Shown here: positions 11,293 to 20,807 of the stretch, piece after piece
How the letters are laid out: every line of letters begins with the position of its first letter
Numbering within the stretch: position 1 is the first letter of the stretch
From: Bacteroidota bacterium
GTDB taxonomy: Bacteria > Bacteroidota > Bacteroidia > Bacteroidales > JAGONC01
DNA length: 64,000 nucleotides
Assembly (NCBI GenBank): GCA_026391695.1
Contig: JAPLDP010000031.1
Span: 1 to 64,000, forward strand
Reading direction: 5' to 3'
Notes under the pieces: model-generated
The model's input: only the letters and a program-made list of their open reading frames with translations
Told to the model about the DNA's origin: nothing
The model's database searches: none
Position numbers and translations under genes: made by a program

Positions 11293-11334
11293 TGAAGGAA
11301 TTATGAACGCCACCTGTGTGGCATAAATCCTTCA
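11293..11334. repeat. Interrupted palindrome
   Basis: TGAAGGA at 11293 pairs with TCCTTCA at 11328-11334, and an inner GCCAC (11309-11313) pairs with GTGGC (11318-11322) around a 4-base loop. There is no T-tract, so it is not an ordinary terminator. Confidence 0.6.
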
Positions 11335-11561
11335 GGTTATGGAAAACAAAGCCCTTCATCATACCCGATCGCCAAACCTGGCAACGGTATGTTTCTACTG
11401 CATACGGCAGAACGGCCGTATTATGTGTTTTTATGAGCGAAAGCGCGTGGGAACATTCAACATTCAATATTCAACATTGAACACTCAATCTTCATTTGAA
11501 TATTCAAAATGGAATTTTCATTACAATGTTCAATATTGAGTTGTACGCAAAACGCGGAATG

Positions 11562-11690
11562 CTAAACATTTAGATTATGTATGGATAACATCAAATATGG
11601 ACAAGGTTGCCGGGGAAGGCCGAGAGATTCGCTTTACCATGCGAATGGCCCGCCCGAGGATCCGTTGGACCATTGCAAAGGACCGCCAGG
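11562..11690 (+). repeat. 129-bp spacer repeat, copy 1
   Basis: About 92 percent identical by eye to 11928-12056. It contains a potential hairpin (GGCC...ATTCGC / GCGAAT GGCC) preserved in both copies. An open frame starts inside it at 11581 and encodes a peptide with the motif HANGPPEDPLDHCKGPPG. Confidence 0.75.
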
Positions 11691-11927
11691 CGATGTGCCT
11701 GAACGGGCAAATGGACCACCTCTCAATGCGTTAGGACGCGCTGGACCGGGAATTTTATATTCTTATTTCAGGGAACCTGCTGGCTGTTTAGCGAGCGGGA
11801 ATGCAAGAGGTATGCCCGGAAGGGAACGTTCAGCATTCAATGTTCAAGGGAATGAACCTGTTCATTTAAACAATCAATTATGAGCGGTTACGCGCAACAC
11901 GAAACGCAAAACGCGTAACACGAAACT

Positions 11928-12056
11928 CTAAACATTTAGATTATGTATGGATAATAGTAAATATGGACATGGGTGCCGGGGATGGCCAAGAGATTCGCTT
12001 TACCATGCGAATGGCCCGCCCGAGGATCCGCTGGACCATTGCAAAGGACCGCCAGG
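11928..12056 (+). repeat. 129-bp spacer repeat, copy 2
   Basis: Second copy of the element at 11562-11690, 366 bp downstream. The open frame inside it (from 11947) keeps HANGPPEDPLDHCKGPPG but diverges after the repeat ends. Differences between the copies are a mix of silent and replacement changes, so coding selection is not obvious. Confidence 0.75.
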
Positions 12057-12399
12057 TAAAGGTATGTGCCGGGCCGGACCGTGGGGATTTCACTCTGCCG
12101 TGAACATGACCTGTTGGCTGTATAGCGAACGGGAAGGGGTAGAGTGTGAGATGTAGTGAAGCTGATTCATTGTAGAATGAGCAATTAACAGTGAGTGATC
12201 AGTAATCAACAGTTAATAATTAATTGAATGATTACAATTGGATATTTGAGAAATAGTGCATGGGAAAAACCATTGACAGATTGGGGTGGAAGAGCTATGT
12301 CATGAAAAATACAAAACATTGAACAATCAACATTCAACTTTTAAGGGGGAAATGAGATTAGAAGTGAAAACATAATATAATAGATTATTTCAGGTACCG

Positions 12400-12434
12400 C
12401 TGCAACCTGCAACCTGCAACGTGCAACCTGAAAC
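12400..12434. repeat. ACCTGCA short tandem repeat
   Basis: Repeated units of the type (G)CAACCTG immediately upstream of the gene at 12459. A related tract lies at 32446-32479, upstream of another gene, so this is a dispersed spacer repeat. Confidence 0.6.
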
Positions 12435-12458
12435 ACATAACGAGTAACAAAAAGAAAT

Positions 12459-13157
12459 TTGAAGCTACTATTACATAAAATTCTTCGTTCGGCAGTGGCA
12501 GCTGCGTTGCTCCTGCTGTTGACGGCTCAGGCGATGGGCCAGACGGGGAATTTTGTGTACCAGGGTCAGACCACTGAACTGAGCGTGGTGCAGATGGAAG
12601 GAGACACCTATGTCTGGGAATTATATTCAGATGAGGACCTGACCATCAACTTTGCTACAGTTCCGGGCAACTGTCCCCCGGCAGAGGCGTATTTTGTGAG
12701 CGGCAATACAGGGCCTACCGTTACAGTGATGTGGCTGACCACAGGCATCTACTTCTTCAAGGTGACTGCTTATGATGCCGATAGCTGTACTAATAACTCA
12801 AAGATAGGAAAGATGGAAGTGCTTCCGGGCTATTCATATGGATCATTCCAGAACCCTGAGCCTATTTGCGAGAATGATACGGCCTCGCTTACTGTCGATA
12901 TCACCGGAGGAATAGGACCCTGGAGCATCACTTATACGGATGGAACCAACTCCTGGATGATTGATGACATCCATGAGACCCCGTACACGTTCGTACCGGA
13001 GGAAAATCCAGTAGTGACGACCACTTACTGGATAACATCGGTGACCAACGGAATAGGATTGATAACCGATATTCCTTCCGACCCGGTGATACTGATTGTA
13101 AATCCGAGGCCGGTTACGTCACCAATATATCGCTATGATCCGACGAGTAAAAAATAA
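12459..13157 (+). CDS. Small exported PKD-like protein in the adhesin cluster
   Basis: A 232-residue protein. There is no ATG ahead of the signal peptide; the TTG at 12459 opens a good one (KLLLHKILRSAVAAALLLLL then AMGQ), so a TTG start is likely. The mature part looks like two beta-sandwich PKD/Ig-like domains: TYVWELYSDEDL to KMEVLPG, then EPICENDTASLTVDITGG to DPVILIVNPRP. The C-terminus (RYDPTSKK) is not a sorting domain. The next gene begins 6 bp after its stop, so the two are almost certainly co-transcribed with the type B T9SS adhesin. It may be an accessory surface protein; no specific function is recognised. Confidence 0.75.
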   Translation: MKLLLHKILRSAVAAALLLLLTAQAMGQTGNFVYQGQTTELSVVQMEGDTYVWELYSDEDLTINFATVPGNCPPAEAYFVSGNTGPTVTVMWLTTGIYFFKVTAYDADSCTNNSKIGKMEVLPGYSYGSFQNPEPICENDTASLTVDITGGIGPWSITYTDGTNSWMIDDIHETPYTFVPEENPVVTTTYWITSVTNGIGLITDIPSDPVILIVNPRPVTSPIYRYDPTSKK

Positions 13158-13163
13158 AAGATA

Positions 13164-16100
13164 GTGAAACAAATCAGGTACATAGGATTGATCATTCTGC
13201 TGCTGGTTGCCGGCCGGCTGGCGGGCCAGGGTATTCCTGTGCTCGACACCGTATGCGCAGGTACCGACCGCTACTACCGTGTAGACGGTTCGGCAGGATC
13301 AACCTATACCTGGCTCCTCACCCTGCCGGGAGGCACTACCGATACATTACCATCTGATGCAGATACCCTTGCCATTGCCTGGAACTATAGCCCAGGCACC
13401 TACCTGATGCAGGTGATCCAGCATTCTGACTCGAGCTGCGATGCTATACCCGTTTATGGAGAGTTGATCATCCTTGAATCGCCGGATGTCTTTGCAGGCG
13501 ATAATGATCTGGTCTGCTCCGACAGCACCTATTACCTTGCAGGTTCATGGGCACAGAATATCAGCTCACTGTCATGGACCACCAGCGGCGACGGCATCTT
13601 TAATGATTCTACCCTGCTGCATCCCATTTACACACCGGGAAATAACGACATTTTAATCGGCAGTGTCGTTCTTACCCTTACCGGTGCGGGCATGGGCGCT
13701 GAAGGAGGATGCGAACCGGCCGTTTCGAATGTCACCCTTGCGATTCTCCAGGTTGAAATCAACATCTCAGCCCTGGTAAATGTATCCTGTTACGGGTATA
13801 ACGACGGATTTATACAGTTAGTTGCCTCGGGCGGTATCGAACCCTATACATACACACTGAACGGTGAATCCAACCAGACCGGCTTATTCGAAAATCTCTA
13901 TGCCGGTGACTACGGTTATACTGTATTCGACATCAATGGCTGTACGACCGGGGGCAATATTACCATTACCGAGCCACCGCCAATGGAGGCATTATATAGT
14001 TTCACCCCTGCTACCTGCAATGGGGGCAACAACGGAACGATAACGATCTTTGATGCCTCAGGTGGTTCCGGCACCTATGATTACAGCATAGATGGTACCA
14101 ATTGGCAGACCGCTGGCTTCTTCAATGGCCTGGCTCCCGGGATATACATTCCACAGATAAGAGATGCCATTGTCGTAAACTGTATCTCCATTATTGATAC
14201 TATTGATATTTCAGAGCCCGGAATGCTCAGTGCAACAGTCGATTATACTAATGTGACCTGTTTCAATGCGAATGACGGCACTATAACAGTCACTGATCCC
14301 GTCGGCGGCTCAGGCAGTTATGAATACAGTATTACCGGCTTCCCGTGGCAGTCATCGGGCCTCTTCACGGGACTTGCTCCTGCTTCTTATGAGGTTATAA
14401 TTCGCGACCTGAATGATCCAGATTGCGAAGTGGTGCTGGCCACCATCGACATCGTTGAACCTTTAGCACCTTTTGTCAGCGCAGGCGATGATGCTCAGAT
14501 CTGCTCTAATGAAACCTATACCCTTTCAGGAACCACAAACATGGGTGCTGTAGGGTGGTCGACAAACGGTACCGGTTCATTTGACGATACCACGCTGCTG
14601 GCAGCCACCTACACCCCCAGCGTTGAAGATATTGACTCCGGAATGGTGATGCTGACCCTGACTGCCTTTGCAGGAGGGGATTGTGAAAATATAAGCGACA
14701 CGATGGCACTGATCATCTGGAAACAGGTCACCGTTTTTGCAGGCAGCGATGCCTCCATCTGCGACGGCGACACCTACCAGGTACCCGATGCGGTCGCCAC
14801 CGACTATGCTGCATTATTATGGACACACGATGGAGCAGGGATCCTGACCGGAGATACCACGTTGACGCCCACCTATATACCGGACACAGGAGAAACCGGC
14901 CTTATCACACTCATATTGTTAGCCACTCCGATGGGTTCCGGAACATGTCCGGAAGTTCAGGATACCATGACCATCATCATTACAGGATCACCTATGGTCA
15001 ATGCAGGCGTTGATGCTCCGATCTGCTCAACCGATACCTACACCCTATCAGGCACTTCCAATATGACCTCTGTGCTGTGGACAACGAGTGGCACTGGTAC
15101 TTTCGATGATCAGACCTTGCTTAATGCAACCTATACATCCAGTACTGATGATATTAACGCCGGTCAGGTAATCCTTACCCTTACAGCCAATGGCAACGGA
15201 AATTGCGAACCTGCCAGCGATGAGATGGTGCTGACCATCTGGAAACAGGTCACCGTTTTTGCAGGCAGCGATGCCTCCATCTGCGAAGGCGACGCCTACC
15301 AGGTACCCGATGCGGTCGCCACCGACTATGCTGAATTATTATGGACACACGATGGAGCAGGGATCCTGACCGGAGATACCACGTTGACGCCCACCTATAT
15401 ACCGGACACAGGAGAAACCGGTCTTATCACACTCATATTGATGGCCACCCCGATGGGTTCCGGATGTCCGGAAGTTCAGGATACCATGACCATCATCATT
15501 ACAGGAGCACCTGTGGTCAATGCAGGCATCGATGGAGAGATATGCTCAACCGATACCTACACCCTATCAGGCACTTCCAATATGACCTCTGTGCTGTGGA
15601 CAACGAGTGGCACTGGCACCTTCGATGATCAGACCTTGCTTAATGCAACCTATACACCGGGTACTGATGATATTAACGCCGGTCAGGTAATCCTCACCCT
15701 TACAGCCAATGGCAACGGAAGTTGCGAACCTGCCAGCGATGAGATGATACTGACCATCTGGAAACAGGCCACCGTTTTTGCAGGCACCGATGCCTCCATC
15801 TGCGAAGGCGACGCCTACCAGGTGCCAGATGCCAGCGCCACCGACTATGCTGAATTATTATGGACACACGATGGAGCAGGGATCCTGACCAGAGATAACA
15901 CGTTGACGCCCACCTATATACCGGACACAGGAGAAACCGGTCTTATCACACTCATATTGATGGCCACCCCGATGGGTTCCGGATGTCTGGAAGTTCAGGA
16001 TACCATGACCATCATCATTACAGGATCACCTGTGGTCAATGCAGGCGTTGATGGAGAGATCTGCTCAACCGATACCTACACCCTATCAGGCACTTCCAAT

Positions 16101-18935
16101 ATGACCTCTGTGCTGTGGACAACGAGTGGCACTGGCACTTTCGATGATCAGACCTTGCTTAATGCAACCTATACACCCAGTACTGATGATATTAATGCTG
16201 GTCAGGTAATCCTTACCCTTACAGCCAATGGCAGCGGAAATTGCGAACCTGCCAGCGATGAGATGGTGCTGACCATCTGGGAAAAAGCTACTGCCTACGC
16301 CGGTAATGATGCCTCGATTTGTGAAGGAGACCTCTACCAGGTGCCCGATGCCAGCGCCACCGGATATGTATCCATAGAGTGGATCCACAACGGAGCAGGA
16401 ACCCTGACCAATGGAACAACCCTCTCGCCTATCTATACGCCAGCTCCCGGAGAAACCGGCCTGGTCACACTCATCATGACCGCGATTTCAGAAGGAGGCG
16501 GATTATGCCCGGATGCCATGGATTCGACGATGATAGAAATTACCGGGGTACCTATCTGCTCTGCCGGAAGCGACGACGAGATCTGTGAAACCGAAACATA
16601 TACCCTGTCAGGGATGGTAATCAATTCTTCCTCTGTCCTCTGGACTACAAGCGGTACAGGTGTTTTCGATAACGCAAACATTCTGGCTCCAACTTACACC
16701 CCGGGTCAGGAAGATGTCGCTGCAGGGCAGGTCACCCTTACCCTGACCGCATTTGGTAACGGAAGTTGCGGAGCTGTAAGCGATCAGATGGAACTGACTA
16801 TCGTTAAGCTGGCCGAGGTTTATGCAGGCTCCAATGACTCCGTGTGTGAAGGTGATAGTTTCCAGATACAGGGCGCTGCTGCCAGCAACTTTGTCAGTCT
16901 GTTATGGACACACAACGGGCTCGGAACTTTGACCGATGAGACCACCTTATCCCCGACCTATACACCCGGATCCGGAGAAACAGGCCTCATCACCTTGATC
17001 CTCAGTGCTATCTCATTACCACCCTGCGAGTCAATAAACGACACCATAATCCTGACAATCCTGCCACGGGTTGAGGTTGATGCCGGTGCGGATGCAACGG
17101 TCTGCGAGGGCGTAACTTATGTAATTCATGGCGCAACGGCAGTAAATTTCAGTGAATTGCGCTGGTCGACGAGTGGTACGGGATCTTTCAATGATTCTAC
17201 TATTATGAATCCAGAATACACACCAAGCATAGATGACATTTCATCCGGAGGCGTCACTCTGACCCTTACCGCTTTCGGTCTAGGCAACGATGGTACCTGT
17301 CCGCCGGCTGTTTCAGATCTGGTTATCTGCCTCAGTGTGCTGACGATAGACGCTACAGTCACCAACGCCTCCTGCCCGGGAACACCCGACGGATCCGTCA
17401 CCATGGCAGCAACCAACGGAAATGAGCCTTATGAGTATACTCTGAATGGAAATACTAACAATACCGGTTATTTCGCTGATATGCTTGCCGGTACCTATAA
17501 TTATCTTATCAGTGATGCAAACGGATGCAAAGCTCAGGGAATAGTGACAATCGGAATAACAGATGATCAGGCACCTGCAATTAACTGCCCGGCACCCGTT
17601 GTAACCAATACTGAACCTGGTGAATGCTTCTCTTTCAATCCTTTACTCGGATCACCTTCTTCTGTGACAGATAACTGCGGTATCGACACTGTTTTCAACA
17701 ACTTCCTTGCATTGTTCCCTGACGGTCAGGTCCCGGTCGGTTCCTGTACTATTACATGGACAGTCATTGATAATTACGGCAACTCAGCTACCTGTTCACA
17801 ATTGTTGTCGGTTATCGACAACGAGTATCCAGAAATCTCATGCCAGGACATCAATGGTCTCGCCGAACAGGGAGCATGCGAAGGATATGTTACTATACCT
17901 ACACCTGAAGTATCGGATAATTGCCAGATTGATAAGGTCACTAACAGTCAGAATGGCACCGGCGATGCCAGTGGAATCTATCCCGTAGGAACCAATACTG
18001 TAGTATGGTCGGTTTCGGATATCTATGGAAACACATCCACATGCCATTTCAGTGTAACTGTACAGAGTGACCCGGTGGCTGTGGATGACTATGCTTCCAC
18101 TCCTGATGAAGTGCCGGTGGATATTTATATTCTGGGTAACGATAAATATTGCGAGAGCGACAATGGATCAGCATCTGCAACTATTATCAGGGATCCGGAA
18201 CATGGTCTGGCGATAATGACTAATGCCATCAGTTTCTTAATTTACCAACCGGATAATGACTTTATTGGAATCGACAGCCTTGAATATGAACTATGCGATT
18301 ACACAGGTGAATGTGATACTGCAACTGTGTATATTACGGTATTTTACTATAACAGCCCACCTGTAGCTGTAATAGATTACGATTCAACGATCGTCAACAT
18401 TCCAAAAGTAGTCGCCGTACTCGCGAATGATTATGATCCGGATGGACAAATTATTGACTTTGAGCTGGTCACGCAGCCTATGCATGGGACATCCAGTAAG
18501 ATAATAGCAGACAGGGCGATTTTATACAGCCCCCTCGAGGATTTCATTGGTATCGACGAATTCTCTTATGCCATTTATGATGATGGTAATCCGTCATTAA
18601 GCAGTACGACAAAGGTCATCATGTACGTGCTTGATGAGGATGACTTTCCGGGACCTCCAATTATCATTTATAATGCATTGACTCCTAATGCTGATGGCAA
18701 GAACGATTTCTGGAAACTAAAAGGAATCGAACTATTCCCGGATAATCAAGTCATTATCATGGACAGATGGGGGACCATTATAGCAGAATTCGAACATTAT
18801 GATAATGCAACGGTGCGATGGGAAGGAAAAAACAAAGAAGGCTTCATGGTACCTAACGGAACCTATTACTATTTTATCTCACTATCAGATCATAGATTAT
18901 TTTACAAAGGATGGGTATTTCTATACCAGGATTAA
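13164..18935 (+). CDS. SprB-like T9SS type B adhesin with gliding-motility-type C-terminal domain
   Basis: A 1923-residue exported protein with a GTG start at 13164 and signal peptide (IGLIILLLVAGRLAGQ). After it come PKD-like segments, SprB-type repeats (VSCYGYNDG, YTLNG, YTVFDINGC), and then about eight alternating Ig/PKD-like domains with AGxDASICEGD and SGTGTFDDxTLL motifs, three pairs of which are near-identical at DNA level. HYR-like domains lie at about 1470-1635 and two cadherin/VCBS-like repeats (AVDDYASTPD, VLANDYDPDG) at about 1635-1830. It ends in a CHU_C/type B sorting domain, about 1837-1923 (NALTPNADGKNDFW, MDRWGTII, PNGTYYYFI). Such proteins cross the outer membrane by T9SS and typically pair with a PorP/SprF protein, which is the next gene, 42 bp downstream. 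The likely role is surface adhesion or gliding; the ligand is unknown. Confidence 0.88.
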   Translation: MKQIRYIGLIILLLVAGRLAGQGIPVLDTVCAGTDRYYRVDGSAGSTYTWLLTLPGGTTDTLPSDADTLAIAWNYSPGTYLMQVIQHSDSSCDAIPVYGELIILESPDVFAGDNDLVCSDSTYYLAGSWAQNISSLSWTTSGDGIFNDSTLLHPIYTPGNNDILIGSVVLTLTGAGMGAEGGCEPAVSNVTLAILQVEINISALVNVSCYGYNDGFIQLVASGGIEPYTYTLNGESNQTGLFENLYAGDYGYTVFDINGCTTGGNITITEPPPMEALYSFTPATCNGGNNGTITIFDASGGSGTYDYSIDGTNWQTAGFFNGLAPGIYIPQIRDAIVVNCISIIDTIDISEPGMLSATVDYTNVTCFNANDGTITVTDPVGGSGSYEYSITGFPWQSSGLFTGLAPASYEVIIRDLNDPDCEVVLATIDIVEPLAPFVSAGDDAQICSNETYTLSGTTNMGAVGWSTNGTGSFDDTTLLAATYTPSVEDIDSGMVMLTLTAFAGGDCENISDTMALIIWKQVTVFAGSDASICDGDTYQVPDAVATDYAALLWTHDGAGILTGDTTLTPTYIPDTGETGLITLILLATPMGSGTCPEVQDTMTIIITGSPMVNAGVDAPICSTDTYTLSGTSNMTSVLWTTSGTGTFDDQTLLNATYTSSTDDINAGQVILTLTANGNGNCEPASDEMVLTIWKQVTVFAGSDASICEGDAYQVPDAVATDYAELLWTHDGAGILTGDTTLTPTYIPDTGETGLITLILMATPMGSGCPEVQDTMTIIITGAPVVNAGIDGEICSTDTYTLSGTSNMTSVLWTTSGTGTFDDQTLLNATYTPGTDDINAGQVILTLTANGNGSCEPASDEMILTIWKQATVFAGTDASICEGDAYQVPDASATDYAELLWTHDGAGILTRDNTLTPTYIPDTGETGLITLILMATPMGSGCLEVQDTMTIIITGSPVVNAGVDGEICSTDTYTLSGTSNMTSVLWTTSGTGTFDDQTLLNATYTPSTDDINAGQVILTLTANGSGNCEPASDEMVLTIWEKATAYAGNDASICEGDLYQVPDASATGYVSIEWIHNGAGTLTNGTTLSPIYTPAPGETGLVTLIMTAISEGGGLCPDAMDSTMIEITGVPICSAGSDDEICETETYTLSGMVINSSSVLWTTSGTGVFDNANILAPTYTPGQEDVAAGQVTLTLTAFGNGSCGAVSDQMELTIVKLAEVYAGSNDSVCEGDSFQIQGAAASNFVSLLWTHNGLGTLTDETTLSPTYTPGSGETGLITLILSAISLPPCESINDTIILTILPRVEVDAGADATVCEGVTYVIHGATAVNFSELRWSTSGTGSFNDSTIMNPEYTPSIDDISSGGVTLTLTAFGLGNDGTCPPAVSDLVICLSVLTIDATVTNASCPGTPDGSVTMAATNGNEPYEYTLNGNTNNTGYFADMLAGTYNYLISDANGCKAQGIVTIGITDDQAPAINCPAPVVTNTEPGECFSFNPLLGSPSSVTDNCGIDTVFNNFLALFPDGQVPVGSCTITWTVIDNYGNSATCSQLLSVIDNEYPEISCQDINGLAEQGACEGYVTIPTPEVSDNCQIDKVTNSQNGTGDASGIYPVGTNTVVWSVSDIYGNTSTCHFSVTVQSDPVAVDDYASTPDEVPVDIYILGNDKYCESDNGSASATIIRDPEHGLAIMTNAISFLIYQPDNDFIGIDSLEYELCDYTGECDTATVYITVFYYNSPPVAVIDYDSTIVNIPKVVAVLANDYDPDGQIIDFELVTQPMHGTSSKIIADRAILYSPLEDFIGIDEFSYAIYDDGNPSLSSTTKVIMYVLDEDDFPGPPIIIYNALTPNADGKNDFWKLKGIELFPDNQVIIMDRWGTIIAEFEHYDNATVRWEGKNKEGFMVPNGTYYYFISLSDHRLFYKGWVFLYQD
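14721..16280 (+). repeat. Three near-identical 519-522 bp in-frame repeats
   Basis: Units begin at 14721, 15243 and 15762 (522, 519 and 519 bp; each encodes about 173 residues, a pair of Ig/PKD-like domains). They differ by only scattered substitutions and one 3-bp indel, while units on either side are diverged. This indicates recent amplification or gene conversion and is a likely site for copy-number variation or assembly collapse. Confidence 0.88.
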
Positions 18936-18977
18936 AAATGATAAAGAAACAACAAACAGTATATAAATCGAAGTCAT

Positions 18978-19901
18978 ATGAAAAAGCTACTATTACTTCA
19001 ACTGGCTCTGTTCCTTACAGTCATTGCTTTCGGTCAGAGGGATGCTTTTTACTACCAGTACTTGAACAATTACCATATCCTGAATCCTGCATTTACAGGA
19101 ACTCAGGAGAAGCTGACTTTTAACCTGACTGACCGGCATCAATGGGTAGGAGTGAGAGGTGCTCCCAATACAATTACTTTTGACTTCCAAACGGTTATTA
19201 AAAGTGAAAAAGTTGGCATTGGAGGGTATATCTATACCGACCGGTTGGGTCCGGCCTTAGATTTCGGTCTATTTACGACCTATGCTTACATCCTTGAAAT
19301 GCCTGATGCAAGGTTATCGTTCGGATTGCAATTCGGTTTTAAGCAAACTGTAATTGACTGGGACAGATTACAGATGGAAGATATGGATGATTGGTACCTG
19401 CTCGAACAGCCACAGCCCAGGATCATGCCCGATGCAGATTTTGGAATTTATTACTACAAGGAAAAATTCTTTGCAGGATTCTCCACCAAACACCTTTTTG
19501 AAAAATATTTTGCTGATTGGACCAAGATTAACACAAATTTACCATTGCTGCTTAATCAAAATATGTACCTGTATATCGGAGGATTTATCAATATAAGAAA
19601 GGAATTTATATACAAGCCATCTATATTGATTAAATATGTTGATGATGGCAGTTGGGGGTTTGATGCCAATTCCTGCCTAATGGTTTACAATCTCTTCTGG
19701 ATAGGGATTTCTTACCGGTCAAATCATAACTCTTTTGTTTTTATGACAGATATAAAAGTGAATTCAAAGCTTAGAATCGGATATTCATATGACACGTATC
19801 TTAGTGATATTCAACATTATAGCATCGGAACACATGAAATCAGGATCAGCTATGATGCCCAGCAATTACAGAAAAGGAGATACAGACGTTTATATTATTA
19901 A
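18978..19901 (+). CDS. PorP/SprF-family type IX secretion membrane protein
   Basis: A 307-residue outer-membrane protein with a signal peptide (MKKLLLLQLALFLTVIAFGQ) followed by the family signature YYQYLNNYHILNPAFTG and a beta-strand-rich body typical of PorP/SprF (HQWVGVRGAP, GIGGYIYTDRLGP, GFSTKHLFEKYF, LRIGYSYDTYL). Members of the family, such as SprF of Flavobacterium johnsoniae, are needed to localise the adjacent type B cargo. Here the gene lies directly after the CHU_C adhesin and is very probably in the same operon. The ATG at 18978 gives a normal signal peptide. A truncated second member of the family lies 330 bp downstream. Confidence 0.9.
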   Translation: MKKLLLLQLALFLTVIAFGQRDAFYYQYLNNYHILNPAFTGTQEKLTFNLTDRHQWVGVRGAPNTITFDFQTVIKSEKVGIGGYIYTDRLGPALDFGLFTTYAYILEMPDARLSFGLQFGFKQTVIDWDRLQMEDMDDWYLLEQPQPRIMPDADFGIYYYKEKFFAGFSTKHLFEKYFADWTKINTNLPLLLNQNMYLYIGGFINIRKEFIYKPSILIKYVDDGSWGFDANSCLMVYNLFWIGISYRSNHNSFVFMTDIKVNSKLRIGYSYDTYLSDIQHYSIGTHEIRISYDAQQLQKRRYRRLYY

Positions 19902-19917
19902 TGTTGGATATTTTTAT

Positions 19918-20148
19918 TTACATTATCAGATTTTCATTGAAACCAACATTATAGATCGTAAGTACTGTATCTGGGTAATACAAAACAGTATCTCCTCCCT
20001 GGGTGCGATTCATAACCTTGATGCTGTCGAGTTGAACATAGGAAGCACTGTCAATAGTCGAGAAGGTTAATTCAATTGTTGGACGTTGACCAAATGCCGT
20101 CATAGATGCAATGGAAAGGATTAAAAGAAGAGTGATTTTGATTTTCAT
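19918..20148 (-). pseudogene. Truncated exported protein, N-terminal fragment of a FISUMP/T9SS-type gene
   Basis: A 76-residue open frame on the opposite strand to its neighbours. It has a signal peptide (MKIKITLLLILSIASMTAFGQ) and the motif YVQLDSIKVMNRTQGGDT, nearly identical to residues 35-52 of the FISUMP protein at 61440-62768. In that full-length gene the motif is followed by a YPNP sorting domain and the FISUMP domain. Here the frame stops after VGFNENLIM, next to the 3' end of porP, so everything downstream is missing. Upstream on the same strand a sequence like TTTTGG-N-TATTTTAG could be its old promoter. It is probably a remnant left by rearrangement; a functional micro-protein is less likely. 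Confidence 0.65.
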
Positions 20149-20230
20149 AATCTTTGGGTTGATGATGAAATATTCAGCCTTCTAAAATACGAAGACTTAA
20201 AGCCAAAAGCAAGTACTATTTTGAGGTATA

Positions 20231-20674
20231 GGTGATGACTTTTTTGTGGGATTATCTTCAAAACACTTGTTTGATAGGGCTTTTGCAGAAACAGGTTCAG
20301 AAAATAGTACTAACTTCAGTTCACTAGGATATCATTTTTATACCTATATCGGAGGATATATTCGCTTCGGAAAAAATGTCATTTATAAATCTTCAATACT
20401 GGTTAAATATGTTGATAAAGGAACGTTCAGCTTTGATTTCAATTCAGCCGTCATGCTGAAAAATCTGATATGGGTCGGAGTATCTTTTAAATCAGCTACG
20501 AATTCTGTGGTCATTACTACAGAACTTAAATTGAATTCTAAATATCGGTTAGGTTATTCATACGACTCATATCTGGGTGATGTCAGGGCATATAATATCG
20601 GATCGCACGAAATCAAGATATCCTATGAGGTCGATTTATACAAGAGAAGAAATTCTTTCCCGTTGAGTTTCTGA
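20231..20674 (+). pseudogene. 5'-truncated PorP/SprF remnant
   Basis: The encoded 140-odd residues match the second half of the intact PorP/SprF protein at 18978-19901. GDDFFVGLSSKHLFDRAF corresponds to the region around residue 160 there, and YRLGYSYDSYLGD and YNIGSHEIKISYE match its C-terminus. There is no ATG or signal peptide, and an in-frame TGA at 20222 precedes the start of homology. The beta-barrel N-half is therefore lost. The break abuts the inverted FISUMP-type fragment, suggesting that one rearrangement produced both. The surviving frame has no internal stop, so decay may be recent. Confidence 0.75.
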
Positions 20675-20699
20675 CAGAAAGTAAAATGACTTATGACGT

Positions 20700-20791
20700 T
20701 GGCGGAGAAAGAGGGATTCGAACCCCCGGACCCACATAAGCAGGTCAACTGATTTCGAGTCAGTCCCGTTCGACCACTCCGGCATTTCTCC
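20700..20791 (-). tRNA. tRNA-Ser (anticodon CGA)
   Basis: The reverse strand folds as a class II tRNA. The acceptor GGAGAAA (20785-20791) pairs with TTTCTCC (20704-20710), the anticodon loop reads CTCGAAA within an ACTGA/TCAGT stem, there is a long variable arm, and the T-loop is GGTTCGAATCC. The CCA end is encoded (20700-20702). It reads UCG serine codons. Confidence 0.95.
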
Positions 20792-20807
20792 GCAACAAAA
20801 GTATGAA

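Larger units (their letters stand above)
11057..12458. other. 1.4-kb spacer without a confident gene; repeats and palindromes
   Basis: No open frame here has a convincing start, signal peptide or known domain. The stretch holds a palindrome (11293-11334), an AT-rich tract of CATTCAACATT-type units (about 11453-11530, echoed near 12320-12340), two 129-bp direct repeats (11562-11690 and 11928-12056), further partial similarity after each of them (about 11780-11802 and 12112-12134), and ACCTGCA repeats at its right end. Two short open frames (from 11581 and 11947) start within the 129-bp repeats and share their N-terminal parts. Whether they are peptides or the repeats are structured RNA cannot be decided from the sequence alone. 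Confidence 0.6.

Noticed and set aside
14721-16280. CRISPR array or other spacer-repeat structure
   Set aside because: The repeats are long, in frame, contiguous and encode Ig/PKD-like domains; there are no short repeats with unique spacers anywhere in the window.
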